DNA of 64,000 nt from positions 1 through 64,000 of the forward strand of contig JAJRQK010000013.1 of assembly GCA_024280295.1 (NCBI GenBank), written 5' to 3'. How positions within the stretch are numbered: the stretch's first letter is position 1; each line of letters opens with the position of its first letter. This document shows, piece after piece, positions 7,428 to 16,929 of the stretch. The DNA comes from Bacteroidota bacterium (GTDB lineage: Bacteria; Bacteroidota; Bacteroidia; Flavobacteriales_D; Crocinitomicaceae). The notes beneath the pieces are model-generated. The model did no database searches. It had not been told where the DNA came from and saw only the letters and a program-made list of their open reading frames with translations. The translations under genes and the position numbers were made by a program.

Positions 7428-8972
7428 CTACTTCGGACTCAACTCGATATAAGGAATCAATACCTCTTCCAAAGAAATTCCACCATGTTGGAATGTGTTT
7501 CCATAATATTTCACGAAATGATTGTAGTTATTTGGATAGACGAAGAAATCATCATTTTTTGCAAAAACAAATTCACTTGAAACACCAGTTTTAGGCAGAA
7601 ATGCATCCTCTGGATTCTTAACTTGGAAAACTTCTTTTTCCTTATAAGAAAGATTTCTTCCAACTTTATAGCGCAAATTTGTATTCGTACTACGCTCCCC
7701 TACTATCTTGACAGGATTTGTGACACGAACAGTACCATGATCAGTTGTAACGATTACTTTTCTTCCAGATTCTGCACATTTCCGAACAATCTCATGCAAC
7801 GGAGAATGCTCAAACCAAGATACTGTGATCGATCGATATGCTGATTCATTATCTGCTAATTCGCGAATTACTTCCATCTCTGTTCGAGCATGAGAAAGCA
7901 TATCCACGAAATTGTAAACAATCACATTTAGGTCATTATCCAACAGAGTATTGAAACTATCCGCAAGCTTCTTACCTGCATTCAAATTTGTAATCTTATT
8001 ATAAGACCACTTGATGTTTCGTCCCAAACGTTTTAAGTTAGAATCCAGAAGCTCTTTTTCAAACTGGTTCTTACTTCCTTCGTCATCCTCGCTTCTCCAA
8101 TACTGAGGATATTTTTTGGCAATTTCAGATGGCATCAGTCCTGCAAAGAATGCATTTCGAGCATACTGAGTTGCAGTTGGAAGGATTGAATAAATCACTT
8201 CCTCCGTTTTTATCGCAAAATATTTTGAAAAGATAGGACTCAACATTTTCCATTGATCGTAGCGAAGGTTATCAATTACGATGACAAACGGTTTTGAATC
8301 ATCCAAGTGCGGATTGATTTTATTCTTAAATAATGTATGTATCATTTGAGGAGCTTCATCTACTCCATTTACCCAATTCAAATAATTATCAGCAACAAAA
8401 CGTGAAAACTGAGTATTTGCCTCCTTCTTTTGCATTTTAAAGACCTCTTGCATCCCACTATCTTCGATACTTTCAAGCTTCGTTTCCCAATACACTAACT
8501 GCTCATAAACATCTGCCCACTCATCCTTGTCAAGTCTACTGTTCAGCAGCATTCCCAACTCTCGGAACTCTTGCTGATAACTCGAATTTGTTTTCTGAGA
8601 AACTAACTTACTGGAATCCAAATTTTTCTTAAGCGAAAGTAATATCTGATTCGGATTTACAGGTTTAATCAAATAATCAGCAATATTACTTCCAATTGCT
8701 TCTTCCATTATGTACTCCTCTTCACTTTTTGTAATCATTACAACAGGCACGTAAGGTTTCTCTTTCTTTATTCTTTCAAGCGCCTCTAACCCCGTGATTC
8801 CAGGCATATTCTCATCTAAGAAAATAATATCGAAGTCAGTTTCAAGATTTTTATCGACCGCTGAAGAGCCATTATTTACCGAAGTAACTTCGTAGCCTTT
8901 TGATTCTAAGAATAAGATATGTGGCTTCAACATTTCAATTTCGTCGTCTGCCCAAAGTATTTTCACCTGCAT
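7428..8972 (-). CDS. porX: PorX: response regulator with PglZ (alkaline-phosphatase-fold) output domain
   Basis: PorX is the response regulator that controls type IX secretion in Bacteroidota, acting with the kinase PorY and the sigma factor SigP. Residues 1-120 are a receiver domain with acidic pair D9/D10, phospho-acceptor near D53 (IIFLDENMPG) and Lys in YLIKP. After a helical linker comes a PglZ domain with VIVIDNLRYDQW (metal-site Asp) and VIVTTDHGTVRV (Asp-His). The total of 514 residues fits known PorX proteins. I start at the ATG at 8972 (MQVKILWADDE); the 21 residues upstream are not conserved-looking. No PorY or SigP gene is in the window. Confidence 0.95.
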   Translation of the reverse strand: MQVKILWADDEIEMLKPHILFLESKGYEVTSVNNGSSAVDKNLETDFDIIFLDENMPGITGLEALERIKKEKPYVPVVMITKSEEEYIMEEAIGSNIADYLIKPVNPNQILLSLKKNLDSSKLVSQKTNSSYQQEFRELGMLLNSRLDKDEWADVYEQLVYWETKLESIEDSGMQEVFKMQKKEANTQFSRFVADNYLNWVNGVDEAPQMIHTLFKNKINPHLDDSKPFVIVIDNLRYDQWKMLSPIFSKYFAIKTEEVIYSILPTATQYARNAFFAGLMPSEIAKKYPQYWRSEDDEGSKNQFEKELLDSNLKRLGRNIKWSYNKITNLNAGKKLADSFNTLLDNDLNVIVYNFVDMLSHARTEMEVIRELADNESAYRSITVSWFEHSPLHEIVRKCAESGRKVIVTTDHGTVRVTNPVKIVGERSTNTNLRYKVGRNLSYKEKEVFQVKNPEDAFLPKTGVSSEFVFAKNDDFFVYPNNYNHFVKYYGNTFQHGGISLEEVLIPYIELSPK

Positions 8973-8987
8973 GTGCGGTATATTTTT

Positions 8988-8995
8988 TAGTTTTG
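8988..8995 (+). promoter_or_regulatory. -7 promoter element of the HD-domain gene
   Basis: TAGTTTTG matches TAnnTTTG exactly and lies 17 bp before the chosen ATG (9013). That spacing supports the internal start over the upstream ATG at 8971, which lies in front of this element. Confidence 0.4.
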
Positions 8996-9012
8996 ATACT
9001 GGATTTAAAAGT

Positions 9013-10305
9013 ATGCAATTGCAGTCAAAAGTCAACTACAATAACAAGAAGAAAATTGTAAACGATCCTGTTTACGGTTTTATTACAATTTCGCAAGAGA
9101 TAATTTTCGATGTAATCGAGCATCCATTCTTTCAGCGATTACGCAGAATCAAGCAACTCGGATTGACTCATTTAGTCTATCCTGGTGCGATACATACGCG
9201 TTTTCATCACGTGATTGGAGCCATGCATCTAATGCAAAAGGCTATTGTTACCATTCGTAAGAAAGGCCATGAAATTACGGAATCAGAAGAGCGGGCTGTG
9301 TTGTTTGCAATACTTCTCCATGACATCGGACACGGACCCTTTAGTCACGCATTAGAGCATGATATAGTCAATGGTGTGAGTCACGAAGAGATTTCTTCCT
9401 TCTTTATAGAAAGATTAAGTGAGGAGTTTGATGGAGAATTAGATCTAGCACTACAAGTTTTCCAAAACAAATATCCAAAGAAATTTTTGCACCAATTAGT
9501 TTCAAGTCAATTGGATATGGATCGCATGGATTATTTAAATCGTGATAGTTTCTTTACTGGAGTGAGTGAAGGTATTATAGGAAGTGACCGAATCATTGAG
9601 ATGTTGAATGTGAAGGATGGAGACCTCGTTATTGAAGAAAAAGGAATCTACTCGATTGAGAAATTTATTGTCGCACGAAGATTAATGTATTGGCAAGTAT
9701 ATCTTCATAAAACGGTAGTCGCAGCAGAATTGATGTTGATTCATGTCCTTCGTCGAGCCAAAACACTAGCCTTGAATGGATCTAAACTTTTTGGTAGTCC
9801 TGCATTACTTTACTTCTTAACGAAGAATGTTTCGGCCGAAGACTTTAAGGCTAAACCTGAAGTACTAGAATATTTTTCAGCGTTAGACGACTTTGATATA
9901 ATGGGAGCGATAAAGGTTTGGCAATCACACGAAGATCTAACATTAGCAGAACTTTCTAGGCGTATTGTACAGCGGGACTTATTCAAAATTGAAATTTCAC
10001 GCGAACCTTTTTCTGAAGAGCGAATTAGTGCAACCAAGAAATATGTAACGGATAAAATGAATCTTTCAGAAGATCAAATAGAACATTTCGTTTACACAGA
10101 TCAACTAACCAATAACGCTTACAATGTTGCTCGTGAAAACATCAATTTACTTATGAAGAATGGTGCTGTAATCGACGTTTCTGAGGCTTCTGATAATTTG
10201 AATATCTCAGCATTGTCAAACCCTGTTGAGAAGTACCTGCTATGTTATCCAATCTTTAAGTCTTCTCGTCCGAAACAATTTACAATGATTAAAGATTTGA
10301 GTTAA
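9013..10305 (+). CDS. HD-domain phosphohydrolase (dNTPase/SAMHD1-like)
   Basis: The 430-residue protein belongs to the large HD-hydrolase group related to dGTP triphosphohydrolases. The start PVYGFITISQEIIFDVIEHP and RLRRIKQLG lead into the metal site: H in HTRFHHVIGAMH, HD in LLHDIGHGPFSHALEH and D in SSQLDMDRMDYLNRDS. Substrate is probably a nucleotide but is not fixed by these motifs. I start at ATG 9013 because the family begins near KKIVNDPVYGFI. It is divergent from porX with 40 bp between the starts. Confidence 0.9.
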   Translation: MQLQSKVNYNNKKKIVNDPVYGFITISQEIIFDVIEHPFFQRLRRIKQLGLTHLVYPGAIHTRFHHVIGAMHLMQKAIVTIRKKGHEITESEERAVLFAILLHDIGHGPFSHALEHDIVNGVSHEEISSFFIERLSEEFDGELDLALQVFQNKYPKKFLHQLVSSQLDMDRMDYLNRDSFFTGVSEGIIGSDRIIEMLNVKDGDLVIEEKGIYSIEKFIVARRLMYWQVYLHKTVVAAELMLIHVLRRAKTLALNGSKLFGSPALLYFLTKNVSAEDFKAKPEVLEYFSALDDFDIMGAIKVWQSHEDLTLAELSRRIVQRDLFKIEISREPFSEERISATKKYVTDKMNLSEDQIEHFVYTDQLTNNAYNVARENINLLMKNGAVIDVSEASDNLNISALSNPVEKYLLCYPIFKSSRPKQFTMIKDLS

Positions 10306-10308
10306 TTT

Positions 10309-10392
10309 ATGAATAAAATTGACACTACCTGGATGGTACTATTTCTAGGAGTTTGGGGATGTAGTTATGGCTTCCAAATAGAGAGTAACTAA
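10309..10392 (+). CDS. possible 27-residue ORF behind the HD gene
   Basis: An ATG 3 bp after the HD gene stop opens 27 codons (MNKIDTTWMVLFLGVWGCSY and seven more residues) with a hydrophobic centre ending in Cys, somewhat like a truncated lipoprotein or export signal. It could be a small membrane peptide, the stump of a lost gene or chance. No other support. Confidence 0.22.
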   Translation: MNKIDTTWMVLFLGVWGCSYGFQIESN

Positions 10393-10398
10393 AGGGGA

Positions 10399-11061
10399 TT
10401 ACTGCTTAGACAATTTCCCATCTTTCCAATCCTTGATCAGTTTAGACCAAGCATAGGGATTCAATAAGTTATTTGCTGGTAACTGACCATTCGTATATAA
10501 AGCAGTTTGATATTGCGCTTGAGCCGATCCATACGCTAACGACGCGTCGACATTTAATCGAGCCGCAGCAAATGCTAAACTTTCCCCAGACAGTTGGCGT
10601 TGAGCTCTTCTCAATGCATCGTCATAAGGATCCATGTTGATAAATGCTCGTGCAAAATCTTCACGCGATGGCCATGGAAAAACTTCTACTCCTGGTAAAT
10701 CGACAGTATCTAAATTCATCACGTGAATAATCGAATAGGAATTTTCACCCAACGAATCAGGTACAACATAATTTGATGTGATATGTCCGTATGCTGAAAA
10801 CAAAAGTGTATCCCCTGGAAAAGCAACCATCGTAAAGTAGCCATAGTAATCAGAGATAACACCACGATGAGAAGTGATATTTAACACCGTTGTATAAGGC
10901 AGTTCTTTCAACGTTTCTTCGGATACCACAACTCCTGATAACTGTATTAGATTTGTATCGAGATAGACATCTTCAACTTTAGGTGCATCTCCAAGCACCC
11001 CCATTTGTCCCTGCACATCCGCAGAAAACAAAACAAGAAATACAACAAAAAGACTACGCAT
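10399..11061 (-). CDS. secreted protein with CarboxypepD-regulatory-like domain
   Basis: A signal peptide (MRSLFVVFLVLFSADVQGQ) precedes a beta-sandwich domain of the carboxypeptidase-regulatory-like type: LSGVVVSEETLKELPYTTV, the turn HRGVISDYYGYFTMVAFPGD and TLLFSAYGH. In TonB receptors this domain sits at the N-terminus; here the protein is only 220 residues and lacks a barrel. The C-terminal half (REDFARAFINMD to KLIKDWKDGK) is unassigned. I chose ATG 11061 because the 13 upstream residues would spoil the signal peptide. Such short proteins are common in Flavobacteriia and their role is unknown. Confidence 0.85.
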   Translation of the reverse strand: MRSLFVVFLVLFSADVQGQMGVLGDAPKVEDVYLDTNLIQLSGVVVSEETLKELPYTTVLNITSHRGVISDYYGYFTMVAFPGDTLLFSAYGHITSNYVVPDSLGENSYSIIHVMNLDTVDLPGVEVFPWPSREDFARAFINMDPYDDALRRAQRQLSGESLAFAAARLNVDASLAYGSAQAQYQTALYTNGQLPANNLLNPYAWSKLIKDWKDGKLSKQ

Positions 11062-11183
11062 AAATAAAATTCTAACCATTCGAACGACAAGAATATACAA
11101 TATATTGATTTGATCAACAACATTTTCATTTCTTTAACAAAAGCTTCCTCTATATTAAGTGCTGCTAAATCGTGAATTTGTGT

Positions 11184-11191
11184 TACCTTTG
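11184..11191 (+). promoter_or_regulatory. -7 promoter element of guaB
   Basis: TACCTTTG matches TAnnTTTG exactly and is 32 bp before the guaB ATG. No clear TTTG was found 19-21 bp upstream of it. Confidence 0.45.
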
Positions 11192-11223
11192 CAAGAATTT
11201 ATTTCTTAAAAAATAGGTTCAAT

Positions 11224-12696
11224 ATGTCTCTTTCAAATCTCAACGATATCAGAGAAGGTCTTACATTCGATGACGTCCTTTTAGTTCCTGCTCATTCCAA
11301 AGTTCTTCCAAAAGATGTTCAGTTAAAAAGCAGAATCTCAAGAAATATTGAGGTAAACACTCCAATTGCATCTTCTGCTATGGATACTGTAACAGAATCT
11401 AGTTTAGCAATTTCGATTGCACAACAAGGAGGGATTGGCGTTGTACATAAAAACATGTCCATTGAAAATCAAGCACTTCAAGTTAGAAAAGTAAAACGAT
11501 CTGAAAGTGGAATGATCTTAGACCCGGTAACCCTTCCTGAGGATGCTAAGGTAATTGATGCTCTGAAATTGATGAAGGAATTTAAGATTGGTGGGATTCC
11601 TGTGGTCGATGAAAATCAATTATTAAAAGGTATTGTTACCAATCGTGATCTGCGTTTTGAGAAGAAACTAAGTCGCCCAATTCAAGAGGTTATGACTTCA
11701 GAAAATATTATCACTGCTGAAGAGAACACCTCTCTTACACAGGCGGAAGAAATACTCCAAGAGAACAAAATTGAAAAACTTCCTGTTGTTGATGAATCAA
11801 ATAAATTAATTGGTCTAATTACATTTCGAGATATTATCAAAGTAAAAGAGCACCCAAATTCATGCAAAGATCAATATGGTCGCTTAAGAGTTGCAGCAGC
11901 AGTAGGTGTTACACACGATACATTAGAAAGAGTCACTGCTCTGGTAGAGGCGGGTGTTGATGCAATAGTAATTGACACTGCACATGGGCACTCGGAGGGA
12001 GTAGTTGCTAAATTGAAAGAAGTGAAAAGTAAGTTCAAGGAACTAGATGTCATCGTTGGAAATGTTGCAACGGCTGAAGCAGCTAGATTTCTTGTAAATG
12101 CTGGAGCTGATGCTGTAAAGGTTGGAATTGGGCCAGGATCGATTTGTACTACACGAATAATAGCAGGAGTAGGAGTCCCGCAATTGACTGCTGTAAATGA
12201 TGTATCAAAAGCGCTTGAAGGTACAGGAGTTCCTGTAATTGCGGATGGTGGAATTCGTTACACTGGTGATATTGTCAAGGCGATTGCAGCTGGAGCTGAT
12301 ACCGTTATGTTAGGTTCAATGTTTGCTGGTGTTGAAGAATCTCCAGGAGAAACTGTAATATTTCAAGGACGTAAATTCAAAACTTACCGAGGAATGGGTT
12401 CACTTGAAGCAATGCAAGATGGATCAAAAGATCGTTATTTTCAAGATGCTGAAGATGATGTGAAAAAATTAGTACCAGAAGGAATTTCTGGTCGAGTACC
12501 ATTTAAAGGGAAGTTAGACGAGGTTATGTATCAGATTATTGGTGGGCTTCGTTCTGGAATGGGATATTGTGGAGCAGCTGAAATTCAATCACTTAAAGGA
12601 GCTGAATTTATAAAAATCACATCCGCTGGAGTCTTAGAAAGTCATCCACATGATGTTACCATTACAAGAGAAGCACCAAACTATAGCTTAAAATAA
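11224..12696 (+). CDS. guaB: inosine-5'-monophosphate dehydrogenase
   Basis: GuaB oxidises IMP to XMP with NAD, the committed step of GMP synthesis. The 490-residue protein has the normal bacterial length. The start [13 protein letters not shown] is canonical. Two CBS domains occupy about residues 95-210 ([21 protein letters not shown] and [20 protein letters not shown]). The catalytic loop is GPGSICTTR, with the nucleophilic Cys near residue 303. The flap follows in [10 protein letters not shown] and ends with [11 protein letters not shown]. The CBS pair usually mediates purine-nucleotide feedback. It is a monocistronic-looking gene, 62 bp before the foldase operon. Confidence 0.97.
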   Translation: MSLSNLNDIREGLTFDDVLLVPAHSKVLPKDVQLKSRISRNIEVNTPIASSAMDTVTESSLAISIAQQGGIGVVHKNMSIENQALQVRKVKRSESGMILDPVTLPEDAKVIDALKLMKEFKIGGIPVVDENQLLKGIVTNRDLRFEKKLSRPIQEVMTSENIITAEENTSLTQAEEILQENKIEKLPVVDESNKLIGLITFRDIIKVKEHPNSCKDQYGRLRVAAAVGVTHDTLERVTALVEAGVDAIVIDTAHGHSEGVVAKLKEVKSKFKELDVIVGNVATAEAARFLVNAGADAVKVGIGPGSICTTRIIAGVGVPQLTAVNDVSKALEGTGVPVIADGGIRYTGDIVKAIAAGADTVMLGSMFAGVEESPGETVIFQGRKFKTYRGMGSLEAMQDGSKDRYFQDAEDDVKKLVPEGISGRVPFKGKLDEVMYQIIGGLRSGMGYCGAAEIQSLKGAEFIKITSAGVLESHPHDVTITREAPNYSLK

Positions 12697-12729
12697 TTCG
12701 TCTAGTATGGCAAAGTCCATTTGGATGTC

Positions 12730-12737
12730 TATTTTTG
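12730..12737 (+). promoter_or_regulatory. -7 promoter element of the foldase operon
   Basis: TATTTTTG matches TAnnTTTG exactly, 21 bp before the ATG at 12759. No TTTG at the right spacing was seen. Confidence 0.4.
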
Positions 12738-12758
12738 ACACACTAAAATAATAAACCT

Positions 12759-14720
12759 ATGAATAAAATAATTGTATTTGTCCTTGCCTGTGTTATCAAC
12801 ACAATGGCTTTTGCACAGAATGATCCTGTGATTATGACAATTGACGGCAATCCAATTACACAATCTGAATTTTTACAGATTTATCTCAAGAACAACGACA
12901 ATCCAAAATATGATCAAGCTTCCCTTGATGAGTACATGGAATTGTTCAAGAAGTTTAAACTTAAAGTAGCCGAAGCTGAAGCTTTAGGATACGATACTAT
13001 CCCGAAATTGGTTAAAGAATTAGCAGGATATCAAAAACAATTGGCGCGACCTTACCTTATCGATTCAAGTAAAAATGAATCGCTTGTTAGAGAGGCTTAC
13101 GACCATACTAAATCTGAAATTAGAGCATCACACATATTGATTCGATTAGAATCAAATGCACCTCCAGAAGATACTCTCAAAGCATACAATCGCTTAATTG
13201 AAATGAAAAAGCGTATCAATGCCGGTGAAGATTTCGCAACTGTTGCAAAGAAAAAAGGAGGGTCAGAAGATCCAAGTGTAGGAAGTAACGGTGGTGATTT
13301 GGGCTATTTCACCGCATTTCAAATGGTTTATCAATTTGAAGATGCAGCCTATAGTACCCCAGTTGGCTCAGTAACTAATCCATTTAGAACTCGATTTGGT
13401 TATCATATTCTTAAAGTTTTTGATAAACGATCAGCAAGAGGAACAATTGAAGCTGCACACGTTATGATTTCTGCGCCAAAAGATGCCAGTAGCGAAGAGG
13501 TTAAAACTGCTCAAGCAAAGATTGATGAAATCCACTCTCTTTTAGAAGGCGGAGCAGATTTTACTGAAATTGTTAAGAAATATTCAGATGATCCGTCTTC
13601 GAAAGACAAAGGTGGTGCACTCCCTAAATTTGGTACTGGAACAACAACAAGAATGGTTCCTGAATTCAGTCAAGCTGCTTTCCAACTTAAAAAGGATGGT
13701 GATTTCACTAGTCCAATCAGAACTGATTACGGATTTCATATCATTAAACGAATTGGTTGGGAAGATGTTCCTGCATTTGAAGTTCTCGAAAAAGAATTGG
13801 CGAAAAAAGTATCTAAAGATGCTCGTGCTGTTAAAACTCAGGCATCGTTTGTTGTCAAACTAAAAGATCAATACGGATTTAAAAGCAAAAGTAAGAAAGG
13901 ACTAAAATGGTTCAATAAGAACATTGATTCTACTTATCATCTTGGGCAATTCAAAGCATCCGAGTTAAAAGGAAATAAAGTATTATTCAAATTAGACAAG
14001 AAGAAGTTCCGATCAAAAGCATTTGCAGAATATCTTGAAACAAATTACCGTGCTGCACGCCAAGACACTCCAAAGACAGTAGTTGCAAAACAATATAAAC
14101 TTTGGGAGAACGAGGCCATTCTAGGATATGAGGAAACAAAATTGGCAGGTAAATATCCAGCATATAAAGCTTTAATTACAGAATACCATGATGGAATTCT
14201 TCTGTATGAAGTGATGTCAGATAAGGTTTGGAACTTGGCAATGAAAGACACGAATGGATTGAAAGAATTCTACACGCAAAACAAAGACAATTATACTTGG
14301 GGAGAGCGAATCGATGGAGATATTTTTGAATGTAGTTCACAAGAAAACGCAGCTAATTTGATTAAACTTCTTGCTGTGGATACATTGTCAACACAAACTG
14401 TTGTGAGATTAGTGAATGAGAGTTCTGCATTAAACGTTAAACACAGAAGAGGTAAATATGATCTTGCGAAAACAAAAAGTCTTGCAAATGCTCCTAAATC
14501 ATTCAAAAAAGGAATGAACGATACATACGAACTCGATGGCAAGTTTTATGTTGTTCGCGTTATGGAAATCATCCCTGCAGGATTGAAAGAATTCGATGAT
14601 GCAAAAGGTGCAATTACTTCAGACTACCAAAACTATCTTGAAGTTGAGTGGTTGAAAGAAATTGAGAAGAAACATAAAGTAGTAATCAATAAAGAAGCGC
14701 TCTACTCTATTGGTAAGTAA
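12759..14720 (+). CDS. periplasmic peptidylprolyl isomerase with two parvulin domains (PpiD/SurA-like)
   Basis: A signal peptide (MNKIIVFVLACVINTMAFAQ) shows export. Two rotamase (PpiC) domains follow: the first at about residues 128-226 (RASHILIRL ... GGDLGYFTAFQMVYQFEDAAY ... FGYHILKV) and the second at about 230-335 (EAAHVMISA ... GGALPKFGTG ... YGFHIIKR). The C-terminal 300 residues are unassigned and probably hold chaperone helices. The likely job is folding of outer-membrane and secreted proteins. It is first in an operon with a lipoprotein, a SurA-like protein and a MoxR ATPase, and overlaps the next gene by 11 bp. Confidence 0.92.
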   Translation: MNKIIVFVLACVINTMAFAQNDPVIMTIDGNPITQSEFLQIYLKNNDNPKYDQASLDEYMELFKKFKLKVAEAEALGYDTIPKLVKELAGYQKQLARPYLIDSSKNESLVREAYDHTKSEIRASHILIRLESNAPPEDTLKAYNRLIEMKKRINAGEDFATVAKKKGGSEDPSVGSNGGDLGYFTAFQMVYQFEDAAYSTPVGSVTNPFRTRFGYHILKVFDKRSARGTIEAAHVMISAPKDASSEEVKTAQAKIDEIHSLLEGGADFTEIVKKYSDDPSSKDKGGALPKFGTGTTTRMVPEFSQAAFQLKKDGDFTSPIRTDYGFHIIKRIGWEDVPAFEVLEKELAKKVSKDARAVKTQASFVVKLKDQYGFKSKSKKGLKWFNKNIDSTYHLGQFKASELKGNKVLFKLDKKKFRSKAFAEYLETNYRAARQDTPKTVVAKQYKLWENEAILGYEETKLAGKYPAYKALITEYHDGILLYEVMSDKVWNLAMKDTNGLKEFYTQNKDNYTWGERIDGDIFECSSQENAANLIKLLAVDTLSTQTVVRLVNESSALNVKHRRGKYDLAKTKSLANAPKSFKKGMNDTYELDGKFYVVRVMEIIPAGLKEFDDAKGAITSDYQNYLEVEWLKEIEKKHKVVINKEALYSIGK

Positions 14721-15573
14721 GCTTTATATAAAGACTTTGCAGGCTAGCTTTTTTGCTGGCCTGTTTTGTTTTGGACTATTTTCATGTGGTCAAAAGGAAA
14801 AAGTTGTAGCATCCGTTAATGAGAAAGAATTAACCGAATCAGACGCCTTCATCCTTATGGAACACCTTGGGTACGATATAAAAGATAAAAAGCAGTACCG
14901 AGCATTCTTAGAAGATTGGTGTGAGAATGAATCATACATGGAGGAACTTCGCTCCATGGATATAGATGCAGCCAATCTTGTTAAATTAAGGTCAAATTCT
15001 TTTCAAGGAGAACTTGCTAAATATTATCTTGAAGAACACCTTCTCAAAGCTAAATTAGATACTATTGTAGTAGAGAATGAAATTGTTATTTACTATGATG
15101 AGCACAAGGATGAATTCATATTGAGTGACTATTTAGTGAAAGCTTTGTATTTGAAAATACCCATCTCTGTCGACTACAAATCAGAGGGAATTCAGAATCT
15201 GTACCTGTTAAAAAATGATAAAGACCTTTCCGAAGTAAATTCTTATGCTAAACTTTATGCTCAGAATTATTATTTCAATGATTCAGCGTGGGTATACTTT
15301 AATACTTTGGTAAAGGATGTGCCACTCACAAAATACAATGTAGATAACATCGTTCTAAACAGGACAAAGACCTATTTTTCAGATGATGAATTTACGTACT
15401 TTCTTAATGTGATTGATTATAAACTTAAAGATAAAGCACCACCAATGGAGTTTCTAAGTCAACAAATTAAGGAAATTATCGTTTTACAGCGATTACAAAA
15501 GTTAAAAGAAAAAAACGAATCAAAAATGATTCAACAGATAAAAGATAAGCATGAGATTACGATTAATATTTAG
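14710..15573 (+). CDS. lipoprotein of the SurA/PpiC foldase operon, probably chaperone-like
   Basis: The 287-residue protein has a lipoprotein signal (LFCFGLFSCGQKE, lipobox LFSC). No ATG lies upstream of the lipobox, so it must start at TTG, either at 14710 (11 bp inside the previous gene) or at 14737. The segment EKVVASVNEKELTESDAFIL looks like the beginning of a SurA N-terminal domain, but no parvulin domain follows. It probably is a catalytically empty SurA-like chaperone. It overlaps the downstream gene by 23 bp, so all three are tightly coupled. Confidence 0.85.
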   Translation: MVSKLYIKTLQASFFAGLFCFGLFSCGQKEKVVASVNEKELTESDAFILMEHLGYDIKDKKQYRAFLEDWCENESYMEELRSMDIDAANLVKLRSNSFQGELAKYYLEEHLLKAKLDTIVVENEIVIYYDEHKDEFILSDYLVKALYLKIPISVDYKSEGIQNLYLLKNDKDLSEVNSYAKLYAQNYYFNDSAWVYFNTLVKDVPLTKYNVDNIVLNRTKTYFSDDEFTYFLNVIDYKLKDKAPPMEFLSQQIKEIIVLQRLQKLKEKNESKMIQQIKDKHEITINI

Positions 15574-16894
15574 CATCATTTCAATTACAAGTTTCGGTTC
15601 ATTTGCTCAACAGACGATTGATAAAATTGCCGCACAAGTTGGAGACAAAGTGATTTTACTTTCTGATATTCAAGCTCAAAAAATACAAGCAATTCAAGCT
15701 GGTATTACAATTTCACCAGAAATGGATTGTGAAATGCTTGAGGAATTAATGTATCAGAAACTTTTGATTACTCAAGCCATTCTTGATAGCGTTGATGTAA
15801 CTTCGGAGCAAGTTAATTCTGAAATGGAGAGTCGTCTTCGCGTAATTGAGAATCAAATCGGCGGACGACAGAAGATGGAAGATTTCTACGGGAAAACTGT
15901 AACCCAGATAAAAAATGAATTCCGCCCTATCATCCGAGAACAATTAATGGCAAGAGAAATGGAATATACTATTGCTAACGGAATTAGTGTTACTCCACGT
16001 GAGGTGAAAGATTTTTATACAAAAATTCCCATTGATAGTATTCCATTCATAAATACACAATTAAGCTTTCAGCAAATTGTGATTTATCCCGAAATATCAA
16101 ATAAAGATAAAGACATCGCACGAGCAAAAATCGAGAAAATTCGCAAAGATATTATGAATGGGAAAGCATTCTCCACTCAAGCAAGAATTCATTCTATGGA
16201 TCCAGGAAGTGCTAAAGATGGAGGAAAAATAAAAGCATCCAAAGGAATGATGGTCAAACCATTTGAGTCTGTTGTGTTTGCGCTGAAGCGAGATGAAGTA
16301 TCTGAGGTCTTTGAAACTGAGTATGGTTTTCATATTATCAAACTAGGGAAGAGACTTGGAGATGACTATACATGTCAACATATTTTGATCGTTGCTGAAT
16401 TTTCTGGAGATGCTGTTGAAAATGCTGCTGTTCGACTTGATTCTTGCTATCAATTATTAGGATCAGAAAAAATAACTTGGGATGATGCAGTAGTTGAATT
16501 TTCAAATGATGAAACAACAAAACAAAATAAAGGAATTATTACAAATCCAGCAACTGGTGAACAAACGTGGGACATGGAAGATCTAAATCAAATTGATCAA
16601 CAGATTTATCTTCTGACTACAAATATGGAAGTTGGTGATGTTTCTGAGCCAAACCTCTACACAAATATTTACGAGCGAAAACAAGGTGTTCGTATTGTTC
16701 GGCTGATGGATTCCAAGCCACCTCATAGAGCCAATCTAAAAGATGATTATACATTAATCAAACGTGCTGCTGAAAACGAAAAGAAACAAATGATTATCAA
16801 TGAATGGGTAGTTTCAAGAATCAAAACCACCTATATAAGTATCAATGATCCCTACAAAGAATGTGATTTCACAAACCCTTGGAAGAAAGATTAG
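15551..16894 (+). CDS. SurA-like periplasmic chaperone/peptidylprolyl isomerase
   Basis: After a signal peptide (MRLRLIFSIISITSFGSFAQ) the SurA N-terminal domain reads IDKIAAQVGDKVILLSDIQ. The parvulin domain lies at about residues 172-275 (LSFQQIVIYPE ... GGKIKASKGMMVKPFESVVFAL ... YGFHIIKLGKR). A second, diverged copy begins at CQHILIVAEF (about 279) and lacks the usual GG-x-L-G core. Its length of 447 residues is close to that of SurA (about 430). It is expected to deliver outer-membrane proteins through the periplasm. Confidence 0.92.
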   Translation: MRLRLIFSIISITSFGSFAQQTIDKIAAQVGDKVILLSDIQAQKIQAIQAGITISPEMDCEMLEELMYQKLLITQAILDSVDVTSEQVNSEMESRLRVIENQIGGRQKMEDFYGKTVTQIKNEFRPIIREQLMAREMEYTIANGISVTPREVKDFYTKIPIDSIPFINTQLSFQQIVIYPEISNKDKDIARAKIEKIRKDIMNGKAFSTQARIHSMDPGSAKDGGKIKASKGMMVKPFESVVFALKRDEVSEVFETEYGFHIIKLGKRLGDDYTCQHILIVAEFSGDAVENAAVRLDSCYQLLGSEKITWDDAVVEFSNDETTKQNKGIITNPATGEQTWDMEDLNQIDQQIYLLTTNMEVGDVSEPNLYTNIYERKQGVRIVRLMDSKPPHRANLKDDYTLIKRAAENEKKQMIINEWVVSRIKTTYISINDPYKECDFTNPWKKD

Positions 16895-16929
16895 AAAGTT
16901 TATCTTTAGAAACTAAATCAAGAACAACT

